Below, in pieces: positions 8,675 through 16,619 of a stretch of DNA of 64,000 nt. The position numbers and the translations under genes were made by a program. Positions within the stretch are counted from its first letter, which is position 1. Each line of letters begins with the position of its first letter. Below the pieces are notes generated by a model. It saw nothing but the letters and a program-made list of their open reading frames with translations. It had not been told where the DNA came from and made no database searches. Source of the stretch: Thermomonas aquatica (GTDB lineage: Bacteria; Pseudomonadota; Gammaproteobacteria; Xanthomonadales; Xanthomonadaceae); the NCBI RefSeq assembly GCF_006337105.1, contig NZ_CP040871.1:62001-126000 (forward strand), written 5' to 3'.

Positions 8675-9763
8675 TCAGGCCACCAGCACCTGCAGCGGGA
8701 TCTCGCGGCCCTGCTTGCGTTGCAGGTTCTTCGACGGCACCCCGGTGCGGGCGAAGGATTTCTCGCAGTCCTGGATCGACGGTCCGCGCATGTTGCCCTC
8801 CAGGTAGGCCAGCCCCGGGCAGCGGGTGCAGCTGCTGCCGTGCACGCAGCTGGAGCAGCCCTCGAGGTCGCTGACCCGGATCGCGCGCACGTCGTTGAGT
8901 TGCGGCGAGTGCTTCCAGATGTCGATGAAGGCCTGCTCGCGCACGTTGCCCACCTTGTAGGGGAACTGCACGCAGGGGAACACGTCGCCGTAGGGCGAAA
9001 CGTAGCAGGCGGTGTGGCCGGCGCTGCAGGGCAGGGTCTTGTAAGCCTCTTCCAGTGGCGTGGGACCGCTGGGAGGTGCGAGCAGGCGCTCCACCTGGTC
9101 GCCGAGCAGGGAGGTGTCGTGCATGATCCCGGCAAGCCGGGCCGGATCCATGTTGAGGTCGACGATGCCGCGGTCGCCATCCATCATCGGGGTGATGGTG
9201 GCGTCCACGGTATAGCCAACACCCATGTCGTCGGCAAGCGCCTGCACCTGCTTGTAATGGTCGGCGTTCTGCGCCATCAACACATTGGCCAGAGACACCT
9301 TGACGCCGGCGTCGCGGAGATAGCGGATCCCTTCGATCGTGCGTTTGAAGGAGCCGGGCAGCTTGGTGATCTCGTCCTGTGTGGCGGCATCGTGCGAATA
9401 CAGGCTGATCTGCACAGAATCCACGCCCAATTCGGCGATTCGCCTGGCTTTCGCTTCCCGGATCATCACTGCGTTCGTCTTCAGCTTCACCGAGAACTGC
9501 AGCTTGCGCGCATGTTCAACGATGGCGAAAAGGTCCTGGCGCATGAAGATCTCGCCGCCGCTCAGGGTCAGGAAGAACACACCGGCGGCGGACAACTGAT
9601 CCAGCAGGTCCAGCATTTCGGACGTGGTCATCTCGCCATGGTCTTCATGGTCGAGGTAGCAATGCACGCAGCGCTCGTTGCAGCGATAAGTCAGATCGAG
9701 CTGCACGCTGAGCGGGATGCCCAGCTCCAGCGCGCGCGTGCCCATCTGGTGCATCAGGCTCAT
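8675..9763 (-). CDS. Radical SAM/SPASM enzyme, PqqE-like
   Basis: A 362-residue enzyme with the radical SAM cluster motif CNERCVHC (Cys28, Cys32, Cys35) and the SAM-binding LSGGE segment near 68. A C-terminal SPASM domain follows: a first Cys in PCSAGHTACYVSPYGDVFPC, then CSSC, CTRC and a final DCE. This is the pattern of enzymes that modify ribosomally made peptides with auxiliary iron-sulfur clusters. The start at 9763 forms an ATGA overlap with the PqqD-like gene; an upstream ATG at 9844 would add 27 unconserved residues. It is the last gene of the minus-strand operon. PqqE-like peptide modification is the best call; the chemistry is unknown. Confidence 0.92.
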   Translation of the reverse strand: MSLMHQMGTRALELGIPLSVQLDLTYRCNERCVHCYLDHEDHGEMTTSEMLDLLDQLSAAGVFFLTLSGGEIFMRQDLFAIVEHARKLQFSVKLKTNAVMIREAKARRIAELGVDSVQISLYSHDAATQDEITKLPGSFKRTIEGIRYLRDAGVKVSLANVLMAQNADHYKQVQALADDMGVGYTVDATITPMMDGDRGIVDLNMDPARLAGIMHDTSLLGDQVERLLAPPSGPTPLEEAYKTLPCSAGHTACYVSPYGDVFPCVQFPYKVGNVREQAFIDIWKHSPQLNDVRAIRVSDLEGCSSCVHGSSCTRCPGLAYLEGNMRGPSIQDCEKSFARTGVPSKNLQRKQGREIPLQVLVA

Positions 9764-10068
9764 GGCGACGATCCCTGGTCCCCGAATGGCCGATCCGACA
9801 GGCGAACGATGCCATGCGCGGCGAGGCCTTCGACTAGCTCGCATGCGTCCCGCATGGCGGTGTCGGCATCCATCTCGTAGCGCGTGCAGATGTCGCGCGC
9901 CACGATGTCCGACAGCGGGGTGATCCCGTCCGCCGCGTTCCAGAGGATCGCCGCGGTTTCGTTGAGGCTGAACAATGCCGATTCTTTCGCCGACATGATC
10001 ATCAGTTCGTCGCCGATGCGGCGCGCCGCGACGTTCTCTTCGCGCAACAGGTAGGTCGGGTTGCTCAT
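9760..10068 (-). CDS. PqqD-like peptide chaperone (RiPP recognition element)
   Basis: A 102-residue PqqD-family protein. It has the usual order: short basic N-terminus, a beta hairpin around RRIGDELMIM, then SLNETAAILWNAADG, then helices ending in LAAHGIVRL. PqqD-type domains bind the leader of a precursor peptide and deliver it to a radical SAM partner. Here that partner follows directly, with an ATGA overlap at 9760-9763, and the HprK-like gene precedes with another ATGA overlap at 10065-10068. This is close to the arrangement described for so-called HPr-rel-A systems, in which PqqD-like and HprK-like proteins co-occur. Confidence 0.88.
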   Translation of the reverse strand: MSNPTYLLREENVAARRIGDELMIMSAKESALFSLNETAAILWNAADGITPLSDIVARDICTRYEMDADTAMRDACELVEGLAAHGIVRLSDRPFGDQGSSP

Positions 10069-10907
10069 GCTTGGCTGCCGATCAGGTCCCAGACGCGACT
10101 ATCGGGGACGAAGGTGAGTCTGCGCACCGGTACGCGCGCGGCCAGCGCGATCGCGTTGTCGAAGACGCGTGTAGTCAACGCATCGTCGCGGGCGAAGTAC
10201 AGAATGTTGGCCATCAATGCACGCACTGCTTGCGCTGGCGAAAACGGATCAACGCGGTTTTCCGGACCCTGTGCCAGCAGGAAGATTCCGGCCAGCGGTG
10301 CGCTCAGGTTTTCGCCGGGCCGGCCCAATTCGCCAGAGAATGGCGTGCCATGCGCGGAGTAGAGGCCATCGGTTGCACGTATGAACGACATCTCGTCGGT
10401 CAGGATATGCGCATCCGGCGGACACAGGCGCGAAATGGTGGTCTTGCCCGCACCGGAGACGCCGGTGAACACGAAGGCGCGCCCACCCCAGGCCACGCTG
10501 GAGGCATGCATGAGCATGCCGCCCTGTTCCGCCAGGATCAGCGTGTGCAGGATGCGAATCACCGAATCGAGCGAATACGGGCTCGGCACCATGCGCGCAT
10601 GCCCATGGCGCAGGCGAGGATCCCACTGGGCGAAGAAATCGCCGCGGCGCACTTGCCACAGGTGACCAGCGCGGGTCACCTGCACTTCATCGGCATGGGC
10701 ATCCACTGCTTCGTCGTCGCCATCAGGGAATGGCGTCAGCTCGATGTCGAATACGTGATCGGGTTGCGCCACATGGCCCAGAAAGCCCCGGAAGCGCCCG
10801 GCCATTGCGGCGACGAAGTCGGGCGAATCGGTACGCAGGCGTACCCACAGGCCGCCGATACCGATGTCCATCTCGCGTGCAGCGGTGGCAATGGCGTGGG
10901 CGTTCAT
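10065..10907 (-). CDS. HprK-related kinase-like P-loop protein
   Basis: A 280-residue protein resembling the C-terminal half of HPr(Ser) kinase. The P-loop is GVSGAGKTT (residues 149-157), preceded by MLMHASSVAWGGRAFVF and followed by the Asp-Glu pair in ILTDEMSF near 171. No PTS phosphocarrier genes are nearby, so sugar-transport regulation is unlikely. Such HprK-related proteins are known to travel with PqqD-like proteins and small peptides, where they may phosphorylate or adenylate a partner (inference). The start at 10907 gives an ATGA overlap with the upstream signal-peptidase-like gene. An upstream extension of about 105 codons in the same frame is shadow sequence of that gene. Confidence 0.82.
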   Translation of the reverse strand: MNAHAIATAAREMDIGIGGLWVRLRTDSPDFVAAMAGRFRGFLGHVAQPDHVFDIELTPFPDGDDEAVDAHADEVQVTRAGHLWQVRRGDFFAQWDPRLRHGHARMVPSPYSLDSVIRILHTLILAEQGGMLMHASSVAWGGRAFVFTGVSGAGKTTISRLCPPDAHILTDEMSFIRATDGLYSAHGTPFSGELGRPGENLSAPLAGIFLLAQGPENRVDPFSPAQAVRALMANILYFARDDALTTRVFDNAIALAARVPVRRLTFVPDSRVWDLIGSQA

Positions 10908-11377
10908 GCGGCCAACCGGACAAGCACAGGCATGCGGTTCAATAGCCGATGCGCAGCATCGAAACGCTGGATCAGCCAGCGCGCGGCGCGTTGCCGGCGC
11001 AGCCAGTAGCGGCCGCCGGCCGGAAGATTGCGCAAGCCACGTTCCTGGCCCACCAATACGCCGAGTAGAGATGCAGTGGCAGCAGGTTCGTCTGTCGCGG
11101 CCAAGGCATCGCCACGGGTCGTCAATAGCGCGCCCTCGCATGCGACCAGTCGGTGAGCCACCAGTCCCTGCGACCGGCGCAGCAGAACCACCTGCCCGGG
11201 TTGCGCCTGATCGGCGCTGCATGCGCGGAAGGTGAGCAGATCGCCCGGCGCGATGGCCGGCAGCATGCTACTGCCGGTGGCACGCATACGCAGAAAACCA
11301 AACTGGCGCAGGGTGTCCTGCGCCAGTTCGATCCGTACATTGGCTGTGGTCGTTTCCACAACCCGGTTTGCACTCAC
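10904..11377 (-). CDS. S24/S26-type signal-peptidase-like serine protease
   Basis: A 157-residue protein with the core motifs of S26 peptidases: RATGSSMLPAIAPGD with the Ser-Met pair at 37-38, then VAHRL with His75, then LLTTRGDA with Asp90. His in place of the usual bacterial Lys matches the archaeal/SipW-like Ser-His-Asp type. No membrane segment is evident, which is unusual for a signal peptidase. The GTG at 11377 is chosen because it overlaps the stop of the peptide gene as GTGA; an ATG at 11434 would run deep into that gene. A role in cutting a leader peptide is plausible but not shown. Confidence 0.75.
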   Translation of the reverse strand: MSANRVVETTTANVRIELAQDTLRQFGFLRMRATGSSMLPAIAPGDLLTFRACSADQAQPGQVVLLRRSQGLVAHRLVACEGALLTTRGDALAATDEPAATASLLGVLVGQERGLRNLPAGGRYWLRRQRAARWLIQRFDAAHRLLNRMPVLVRLAA

Positions 11378-11559
11378 GAATTGCTCGCCACTCGCCGGCA
11401 CTGATCCTGCGACTGGCCACGCACCTTGCCGCATGCCAAGGCCATGGTCTCAAACACGCTTTCGCTGCTGAAGGCCGGCTTGATATAGGGCAGGCGATCA
11501 GTCGTCGCGGCGGCTGGGGAGACCATCTCCTGGGTTGCGTTCTGCTGCTTCGTGGTCAT
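11374..11559 (-). CDS. Candidate RiPP-type precursor peptide (61 aa)
   Basis: A 61-residue peptide starting MTTKQQNAT. The first 22 residues are polar and leader-like. Then comes LPYIKPAF (23-30), then a VFETMALACGK stretch with Cys43, and a short tail containing Cys54 and ending ASNS. The Y-x-KP element followed by an E-x-x-A-L-A-C-G-K-like block recalls small peptides seen beside radical SAM or HprK-related genes in other bacteria (recollection, not checked). Its stop overlaps the start of the protease gene as GTGA, and it begins 30 bp after the secreted propeller-like gene. The ribosome binding site is weak. No signal peptide is seen. Confidence 0.7.
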   Translation of the reverse strand: MTTKQQNATQEMVSPAAATTDRLPYIKPAFSSESVFETMALACGKVRGQSQDQCRRVASNS

Positions 11560-11589
11560 GTGGGTCTCTGCTGGATGTGTTGGGCGAAC

Positions 11590-14355
11590 TTACTGCAAAC
11601 CGCTCTGGCTGGCCTGAACGGCGTTGCCGGTCACACCGCCCTGGGTGAAATACACCTGCGAGGTGCCCGTTTCCGTATCCGGGCGCACGTTGTCCACCAC
11701 GATACCGCCGGTGCCGCCAGGCACCTGGGTCGCCGGCGCGGCGCCGTTGCCGGCGGTCACCGCCAGTGCGGCGGTGGGCGTGACGCTGGTGTCCCAGGTG
11801 ATGTCCTGCATGTAGGTGCCGCCGGTTGCACCGTCCACATTGCCGGTCTGGCTGACGTTGGTGAGCGATGCGGTCACCGTGTCGGGGGTCACATTACCCT
11901 GCGCCACGCGGGTGATGAGGATGTCGCAGGCTGCGCCTGGATTGAAGCCCGTGTCGCAACCGCCAGTGGCCACCGCGTTGTAGCCAGTCAGTGCATCGAT
12001 GGCATTCACCAAGGCAGTGCGATCCGCACTGCGATTACCAGATGTGCTGAAGTGGGTCCCCGCAGTCAGAACCGTGCCCTCCAGATTGATACTACCGGCA
12101 CCGGGCGAAGGCATGCCTTGGTAGGTTGGATTCCACCATTGACCAGTGTAAGTGCCCGCTGCAATCCGTAGCGTCCAGGTCTCGCTGCTGCCCACCACGG
12201 TCACCTGTTGATTCAGGCGGTACATGTACAGACAGGCGCCGCCCGCGTAGGTGCCGTTGCCGCAGCCGGCGGCATTGCCCCAGCTTGCGGTGCTGGCATA
12301 CAGATACTCGAAACCGGTGTGGGGATTCTTGATGACCGTGACGGGGGAGAGATTCTGCAGGTTGTCGATGGATCCGTTCAGGCCGGTACCCGCGTCGCCG
12401 TCGATGTAGCGGTCGCGCACGCCGAATGTCGGACCGATGATCGAGCTGCCCAATTCGCCGTTCGTGGTGATCGGCACCTTCCAGAGGGTGGCGTAGAAGG
12501 TATTGTCCGGGAGCCCACCGGTGATGTACATGTTGCCGGTGGTGCCGTCCCCGTTGTAGTAGGCGTCATCGAACCCGCCGGCGTACAACGCGCGCGTCAA
12601 GCCGTTGCCGCGACCGAGCCACTGGCGCGTGCCGGTGTTGTTGGCAGCGAACAGGCGATCGAAGCGGAAGACCGCACGGCAGCCGTCGATCTCGTTGTTG
12701 AATGCATCGCAGCGGTTGGCATCGGTGAAGTTGGAGGTGTTGTCGTTGAAGGTGAAGGCATAGACGCTGCCGGTGCGCAGGTCGATGATCGGCGATTCGC
12801 GCAGGCCCGTGGTCCCGTCCCGGGCCAGCTTGCCGCTGGTGGCTTCGGTGGTGCCGTTGCTGGCCAGGATGCGGTGCAGCTTGCCGCCCACGGTTCCGGT
12901 ACCGCTCTGCGTGCCCACGAACACGCGGCCGTTGTAGTCGAACACCGGCGAAGACAACTTCATGCCCAGTTCGACCGCCTTCGGGAAACCGCCGCTGGTG
13001 ATTTCCCGCGGGTTGGCGCCCTGGAACACGTCCGCGAACTTGTGCAGGATGCCGTTGCCGTCGCCCACCCACAGGATGTCGCCAACGTAGTCCACGAACG
13101 GCGAGGAATACGTCGGGACGGTGGTGGTGGTGACGTTGTTGGCGCCAGCCGCGGTGCTGAACGAAATCGTGGTGTAACAGCCGCCCGCGTCGGAGCAACC
13201 CCGGTAGGCTGCATTGGATACAAGCGTGGGGGAGGCGGGATTCGCCGCGGTTCCTGAGCCGCTGCCCGGCTTCAGCAGTACCAGTTGCAGGGTGTTGCCG
13301 TTGCGCTGGACGAAGGCGACCTGCTTGCCGCCATCCAGATAGGACAACACGGGCGAGGTCTCGGTGATGTAGCCGGTGCCGGTGTTGTAGGCCCACATCA
13401 CGTTGGGCGCATTGGTGTTGGTGCGTCCCGCGTTGCAGGTGGTGTTGTACAACTGGTTGAAGGCGAGGACGGTCGGTTGCCCCGCGCTGGCGGTGCCGCT
13501 GTACGTGCGGGTGAGGGTGATGTTGGACAGCGTCGATGCGATCGAGCTGTTATTGATGTCGCCGGCGGTATTGGAAATGAGAGTGACCGTCGTGCCGGCG
13601 CCCGCGGCGCGGAAGCCGGTCTGGCCTTCCCAGCGGGTGATGGCGTTGCGCAGGTTCGTGGCGGTTGCGGTGGCGTCTGCCCCGATCTGGAAATTGAGCC
13701 CGGTATTGCTGCTGGTGCTGGCGGTCAATTGCACCCGGCGCGAACCTGCCAGGCCAATGGTGACGGTCTGGCCGTTGGTCGGATTGTTGCTGAAGCTGCC
13801 GCTCCATTGCTCTTGCGCGGTGCCGCTTTGACTGGCGCCGGCAGCATTGGTGGTGTAGACCACGAAGTCGCCGCTGCAACTGGGCGGGGCGAAGATGTCC
13901 AGGTTGTACTTGGCCGGGAAGATGCCCGGTGCGGCGCGGCCGCCTTGTCCATCGGCACCGCCGCCGAGCACATTGCTCCAGTCGCGCAGGACGGTTTCCG
14001 AATTGCCATTGGGCTGGCCGCCTTGTCCGCCGCCGGGTTGAGGCCGCGTGCGATCACGCGTGCGACCTGTCTGGGCGGGAGAGGTGGTCTTCGCCAGCGC
14101 GGCGACACGCGGGGTTTCGTTCTCGATCCGACGTAGCACGGATGCGACATAGCGTGGGTCGCGGTAGAGTCGGGGGATATCGGCACTGCGGCCTGCACGG
14201 TCAAGTTCGTCCGGCGTCATCGGCTTGGCGGTGATGACTGCGCGGCTGCTCCAGTCCTGCGGCGCGCCGATGGGTGCTTCCTGTGCCTGAGCCAGACCGA
14301 CGCCGGCAATGCCCATCATCAGGACAGCGGCCTTCCTGCAACGAATATGCTTCAT
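11590..14355 (-). CDS. Large secreted protein with propeller-like repeats
   Basis: A 921-residue exported protein. The start at 14355 gives a clean signal peptide (basic MKHIRCRK, hydrophobic core, AQAQ cut site near residue 25) behind an AGGGG Shine-Dalgarno sequence. Residues 100-130 are Gly/Gln/Pro-rich. The middle contains repeats such as DILWVGDGNGILHKF, SSPVFDYNGRVFVGTQSG and ESPIIDLRTGSVYAF, which look like PQQ/YVTN-type beta-propeller blades. The rest is Thr/Ser/Asn/Gly-rich, with cysteine pairs suited to extracellular disulfides. It is the first gene of the operon that continues with the candidate peptide and its maturation genes. Function unknown; a surface or outer-membrane role is inferred. 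Confidence 0.72.
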   Translation of the reverse strand: MKHIRCRKAAVLMMGIAGVGLAQAQEAPIGAPQDWSSRAVITAKPMTPDELDRAGRSADIPRLYRDPRYVASVLRRIENETPRVAALAKTTSPAQTGRTRDRTRPQPGGGQGGQPNGNSETVLRDWSNVLGGGADGQGGRAAPGIFPAKYNLDIFAPPSCSGDFVVYTTNAAGASQSGTAQEQWSGSFSNNPTNGQTVTIGLAGSRRVQLTASTSSNTGLNFQIGADATATATNLRNAITRWEGQTGFRAAGAGTTVTLISNTAGDINNSSIASTLSNITLTRTYSGTASAGQPTVLAFNQLYNTTCNAGRTNTNAPNVMWAYNTGTGYITETSPVLSYLDGGKQVAFVQRNGNTLQLVLLKPGSGSGTAANPASPTLVSNAAYRGCSDAGGCYTTISFSTAAGANNVTTTTVPTYSSPFVDYVGDILWVGDGNGILHKFADVFQGANPREITSGGFPKAVELGMKLSSPVFDYNGRVFVGTQSGTGTVGGKLHRILASNGTTEATSGKLARDGTTGLRESPIIDLRTGSVYAFTFNDNTSNFTDANRCDAFNNEIDGCRAVFRFDRLFAANNTGTRQWLGRGNGLTRALYAGGFDDAYYNGDGTTGNMYITGGLPDNTFYATLWKVPITTNGELGSSIIGPTFGVRDRYIDGDAGTGLNGSIDNLQNLSPVTVIKNPHTGFEYLYASTASWGNAAGCGNGTYAGGACLYMYRLNQQVTVVGSSETWTLRIAAGTYTGQWWNPTYQGMPSPGAGSINLEGTVLTAGTHFSTSGNRSADRTALVNAIDALTGYNAVATGGCDTGFNPGAACDILITRVAQGNVTPDTVTASLTNVSQTGNVDGATGGTYMQDITWDTSVTPTAALAVTAGNGAAPATQVPGGTGGIVVDNVRPDTETGTSQVYFTQGGVTGNAVQASQSGLQ

Positions 14356-14482
14356 AAGGTGAATCCCCCTGTGGTCAGCCCGCACAAAGCTTGAGGCCGG
14401 CCGATGATAGCACGAACTTTGTCACGAAAACAGTGAGATCGGTTGCCAGGCCGGGTAGAATGGCCTCGTCGTCCGGCTTGCC

Positions 14483-15610
14483 GTGACAGCCCACGGGATT
14501 CGCGTGTTGCACGGATTCAACCCTACGTCCGCGTTCGTCGCTTTCGCGGTCACGACCTTGATGCTTTGGCTGATGCAGCCGGTGGCCCGCAGACTGAACC
14601 TGCTCGACCACCCGCAGGGCCGCAAGGACCATGAGCATCCTACCCCCGTCACCGGCGGCCTGGCCATCCTGGTCGGTTGCCTGGTCGCCTTCTTCTTCGT
14701 GCAGACCAGCAGCCAGACCTTGCAGGCGTTCTGCGTGGCGGCAGTCTTGCTGGTCGCGGTCGGCCTGTACGACGACCTGCACGACTTGCGTTGGTATTGG
14801 CGTGTCCTGGCCCAATCCGCGGCGGCCCTGATCATCATTTTCTGGGGCGGCGTCCAGGTGGAACAAATCGGACCGGTGTTCGGCTTGGGCGAGATGTCGC
14901 TAGGCTGGCTGTCGGTGCCGTTCACCGTGTTCGCCACGATCGGCATCGTCAATGCGATGAACATGATCGATGGCGCCGATGGCCTGGCCGGCTTGCTGGG
15001 GCTGGCGGCGCTGGCGATGCTGTGCGCGGCATCGATCTATGCGGGCAACGAATTGCTGGCGATGCGCCTGTCCGTCCTGTGCGGTGCGCTGGCAGGCTTC
15101 CTGGCGTGGAACATCCGCCTGCCGTGGCGCCCGCGCGCGAAGGTGTTCCTGGGCAATGCGGGCAGCGCCTTGCTGGGCCTGGTGATCGCCTGGGTGTCGT
15201 TCCGCCTCACCCAGAACCCGGGGCACCCGGTGAACCCGGTGCTGGCGCTGTGGCTGTTGCCGATCCCGGTGATGGATTGCCTGGTGTTGATCGTGCGCCG
15301 CCTGCAGGAAGGCCGCTCGCCGTTCTCGGCGGGGCGCGACCATATCCATCACCTGATGCAGGACGCCGGCTTCGGTCCGACCCGGGCGGCGCTGTGGCTG
15401 ACGGTGTTCAGCCTCCTCAGCGGGTTGCTGGTCGGGCAGGCGATGCGGCTGGACGTGCCGCATCCGCTCCTCTTGGCCGCATTCCTGCTGCTGTGCGTCG
15501 GCTGGTACCTGCTGACCCGGGATCGCGCACGGGCGGTGGCGTTCTTCCGCGCATTGCGCCGCGCACCGCCGCAAGGGCTCGAAACCGGGCCGGTCGATCG
15601 CCAGCCCTGA
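14483..15610 (+). CDS. wecA: WecA-like undecaprenyl-phosphate sugar-1-phosphate transferase (copy 2)
   Basis: A second polytopic WecA-family protein. DDLHDLRWYW, NAMNMIDGADGLAG and HIHH are all conserved, and long stretches are identical to the gene at 7604-8668 (about three quarters of residues by eye). The annotated start is the GTG at 14483; a GTG seven codons later aligns with the preferred start of copy 1. Fifteen or so C-terminal residues are unique to this copy. The two genes point the same way and bracket the minus-strand peptide operon, so a tandem duplication with an inserted or retained cassette is likely. Both copies keep the catalytic motifs and look functional. Confidence 0.92.
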   Translation: MTAHGIRVLHGFNPTSAFVAFAVTTLMLWLMQPVARRLNLLDHPQGRKDHEHPTPVTGGLAILVGCLVAFFFVQTSSQTLQAFCVAAVLLVAVGLYDDLHDLRWYWRVLAQSAAALIIIFWGGVQVEQIGPVFGLGEMSLGWLSVPFTVFATIGIVNAMNMIDGADGLAGLLGLAALAMLCAASIYAGNELLAMRLSVLCGALAGFLAWNIRLPWRPRAKVFLGNAGSALLGLVIAWVSFRLTQNPGHPVNPVLALWLLPIPVMDCLVLIVRRLQEGRSPFSAGRDHIHHLMQDAGFGPTRAALWLTVFSLLSGLLVGQAMRLDVPHPLLLAAFLLLCVGWYLLTRDRARAVAFFRALRRAPPQGLETGPVDRQP

Positions 15611-15622
15611 ACCGGGCCGGCC

Positions 15623-16474
15623 TTACTCCAGCTGCTCCTGCGCATAGGCCGCGTCCAGCGCTTCCATCGCATCCAGCGGCTTGCACTTGCCGGCTTTCTC
15701 GTAGGCGGTGGCGGCGGCGTCCTCGTTGCGGTTCTCGTCCAGCAGCAACAGCACGTTGCCGTGCTCGATGTGGGCGATCGGCGAGGCCGGGGTCAGCTTG
15801 ACCGCTTCCTTGATGTGCTTCTCCGCTTCGCCGGCCTTGGCGCCGTAGGTCAGGCCGCCGATCATCGCGCCGATCTTGTTGATGATCTCGGCGTGGTACA
15901 GGGCCAGCGCGGTATGCGCCTCGGCGTGCTTGGGTTCGAGGTCGAGGGTGGCATCCAGCGAGGCGCGGACCTTGCCGGCGATGCCCATCTTCAGCGCCTT
16001 GGCGATGCTCAGGCCCTGGCTGTAGCGGCCCAGCGCGAAGGCGTGGCGGTAATGGCTGTTGGCCTCGTCCGGCAGCGCCTTGATCGCGGCTTCGGCGATC
16101 TTCGAGGCTTGTTCGTAACGCTTCAGCTGCTCGGCTTCGTCGTCGACCAGGTAGGTGGCGTGGATGCCGATCGCCTTGATCGCGACCGAGGCGCCGACCG
16201 GGCCGAGTTTCTCGCCGGCATCGAAGGCGGCCTTGAAATCGCCGCGATGGAAGGCGCGCCAGGCATCCTGCAGGGCTTCGGCCAGGGCATCGGCATCGAG
16301 CTTGGGCGCGGCCTTGCCGGCGGCCTTCAACAGCGCGGCGGCGCGCTTGGCGTCGGGGAAGGGCTCGCAATCGCCGGCGTGCAACTTGGGCCAGGCTTTC
16401 TTCAGCGCATCGCCTGCGTAGGCATAGGCCTTGGCATCGTGCGGAAACGCCGCCCAGTTCGATTTGGCCGCCAT
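15623..16474 (-). CDS. TPR-like repeat protein
   Basis: A 283-residue helical protein built of tetratricopeptide-like repeats. Segments of the type AEAHTALALYHAEI and ASPIAHIEHGNVLLLL recur in the second half, with Ala/Leu spacing typical of TPR helices. The start at 16474 is chosen for its GAGGGG ribosome binding site eight bases upstream; a longer open frame to 16780 has no conserved content. No signal peptide or membrane segment is seen, so a cytoplasmic scaffold role is likely. It ends 12 bp from the end of the convergent wecA copy 2. The partner is unknown. Confidence 0.7.
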   Translation of the reverse strand: MAAKSNWAAFPHDAKAYAYAGDALKKAWPKLHAGDCEPFPDAKRAAALLKAAGKAAPKLDADALAEALQDAWRAFHRGDFKAAFDAGEKLGPVGASVAIKAIGIHATYLVDDEAEQLKRYEQASKIAEAAIKALPDEANSHYRHAFALGRYSQGLSIAKALKMGIAGKVRASLDATLDLEPKHAEAHTALALYHAEIINKIGAMIGGLTYGAKAGEAEKHIKEAVKLTPASPIAHIEHGNVLLLLDENRNEDAAATAYEKAGKCKPLDAMEALDAAYAQEQLE

Positions 16475-16619
16475 CCGGATTCCCCTCGAGTCGATGTCGT
16501 AGGCGGTCAGCATCCCGCCATGCGCGCGTGCTGGCAAGGGGGATCGGTAGTGTGTTTGCTCGACAGCGCAACGGCAGGCTACGCGCATCGAATACCCCAC
16601 GTCCCCTACGGAGCCTGCC

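Noticed and set aside
11374-11434. ATG at 11434 as the start of the signal-peptidase-like gene
   Set aside because: It would overlap the peptide gene by 61 bases, whereas GTG at 11377 gives the same 4-base overlap pattern as the rest of the operon.
12208-13257. Plus-strand open frame within the secreted propeller-like gene
   Set aside because: Antisense shadow rich in Gly/Val/Ala; the minus-strand gene has a signal peptide and ribosome binding site.
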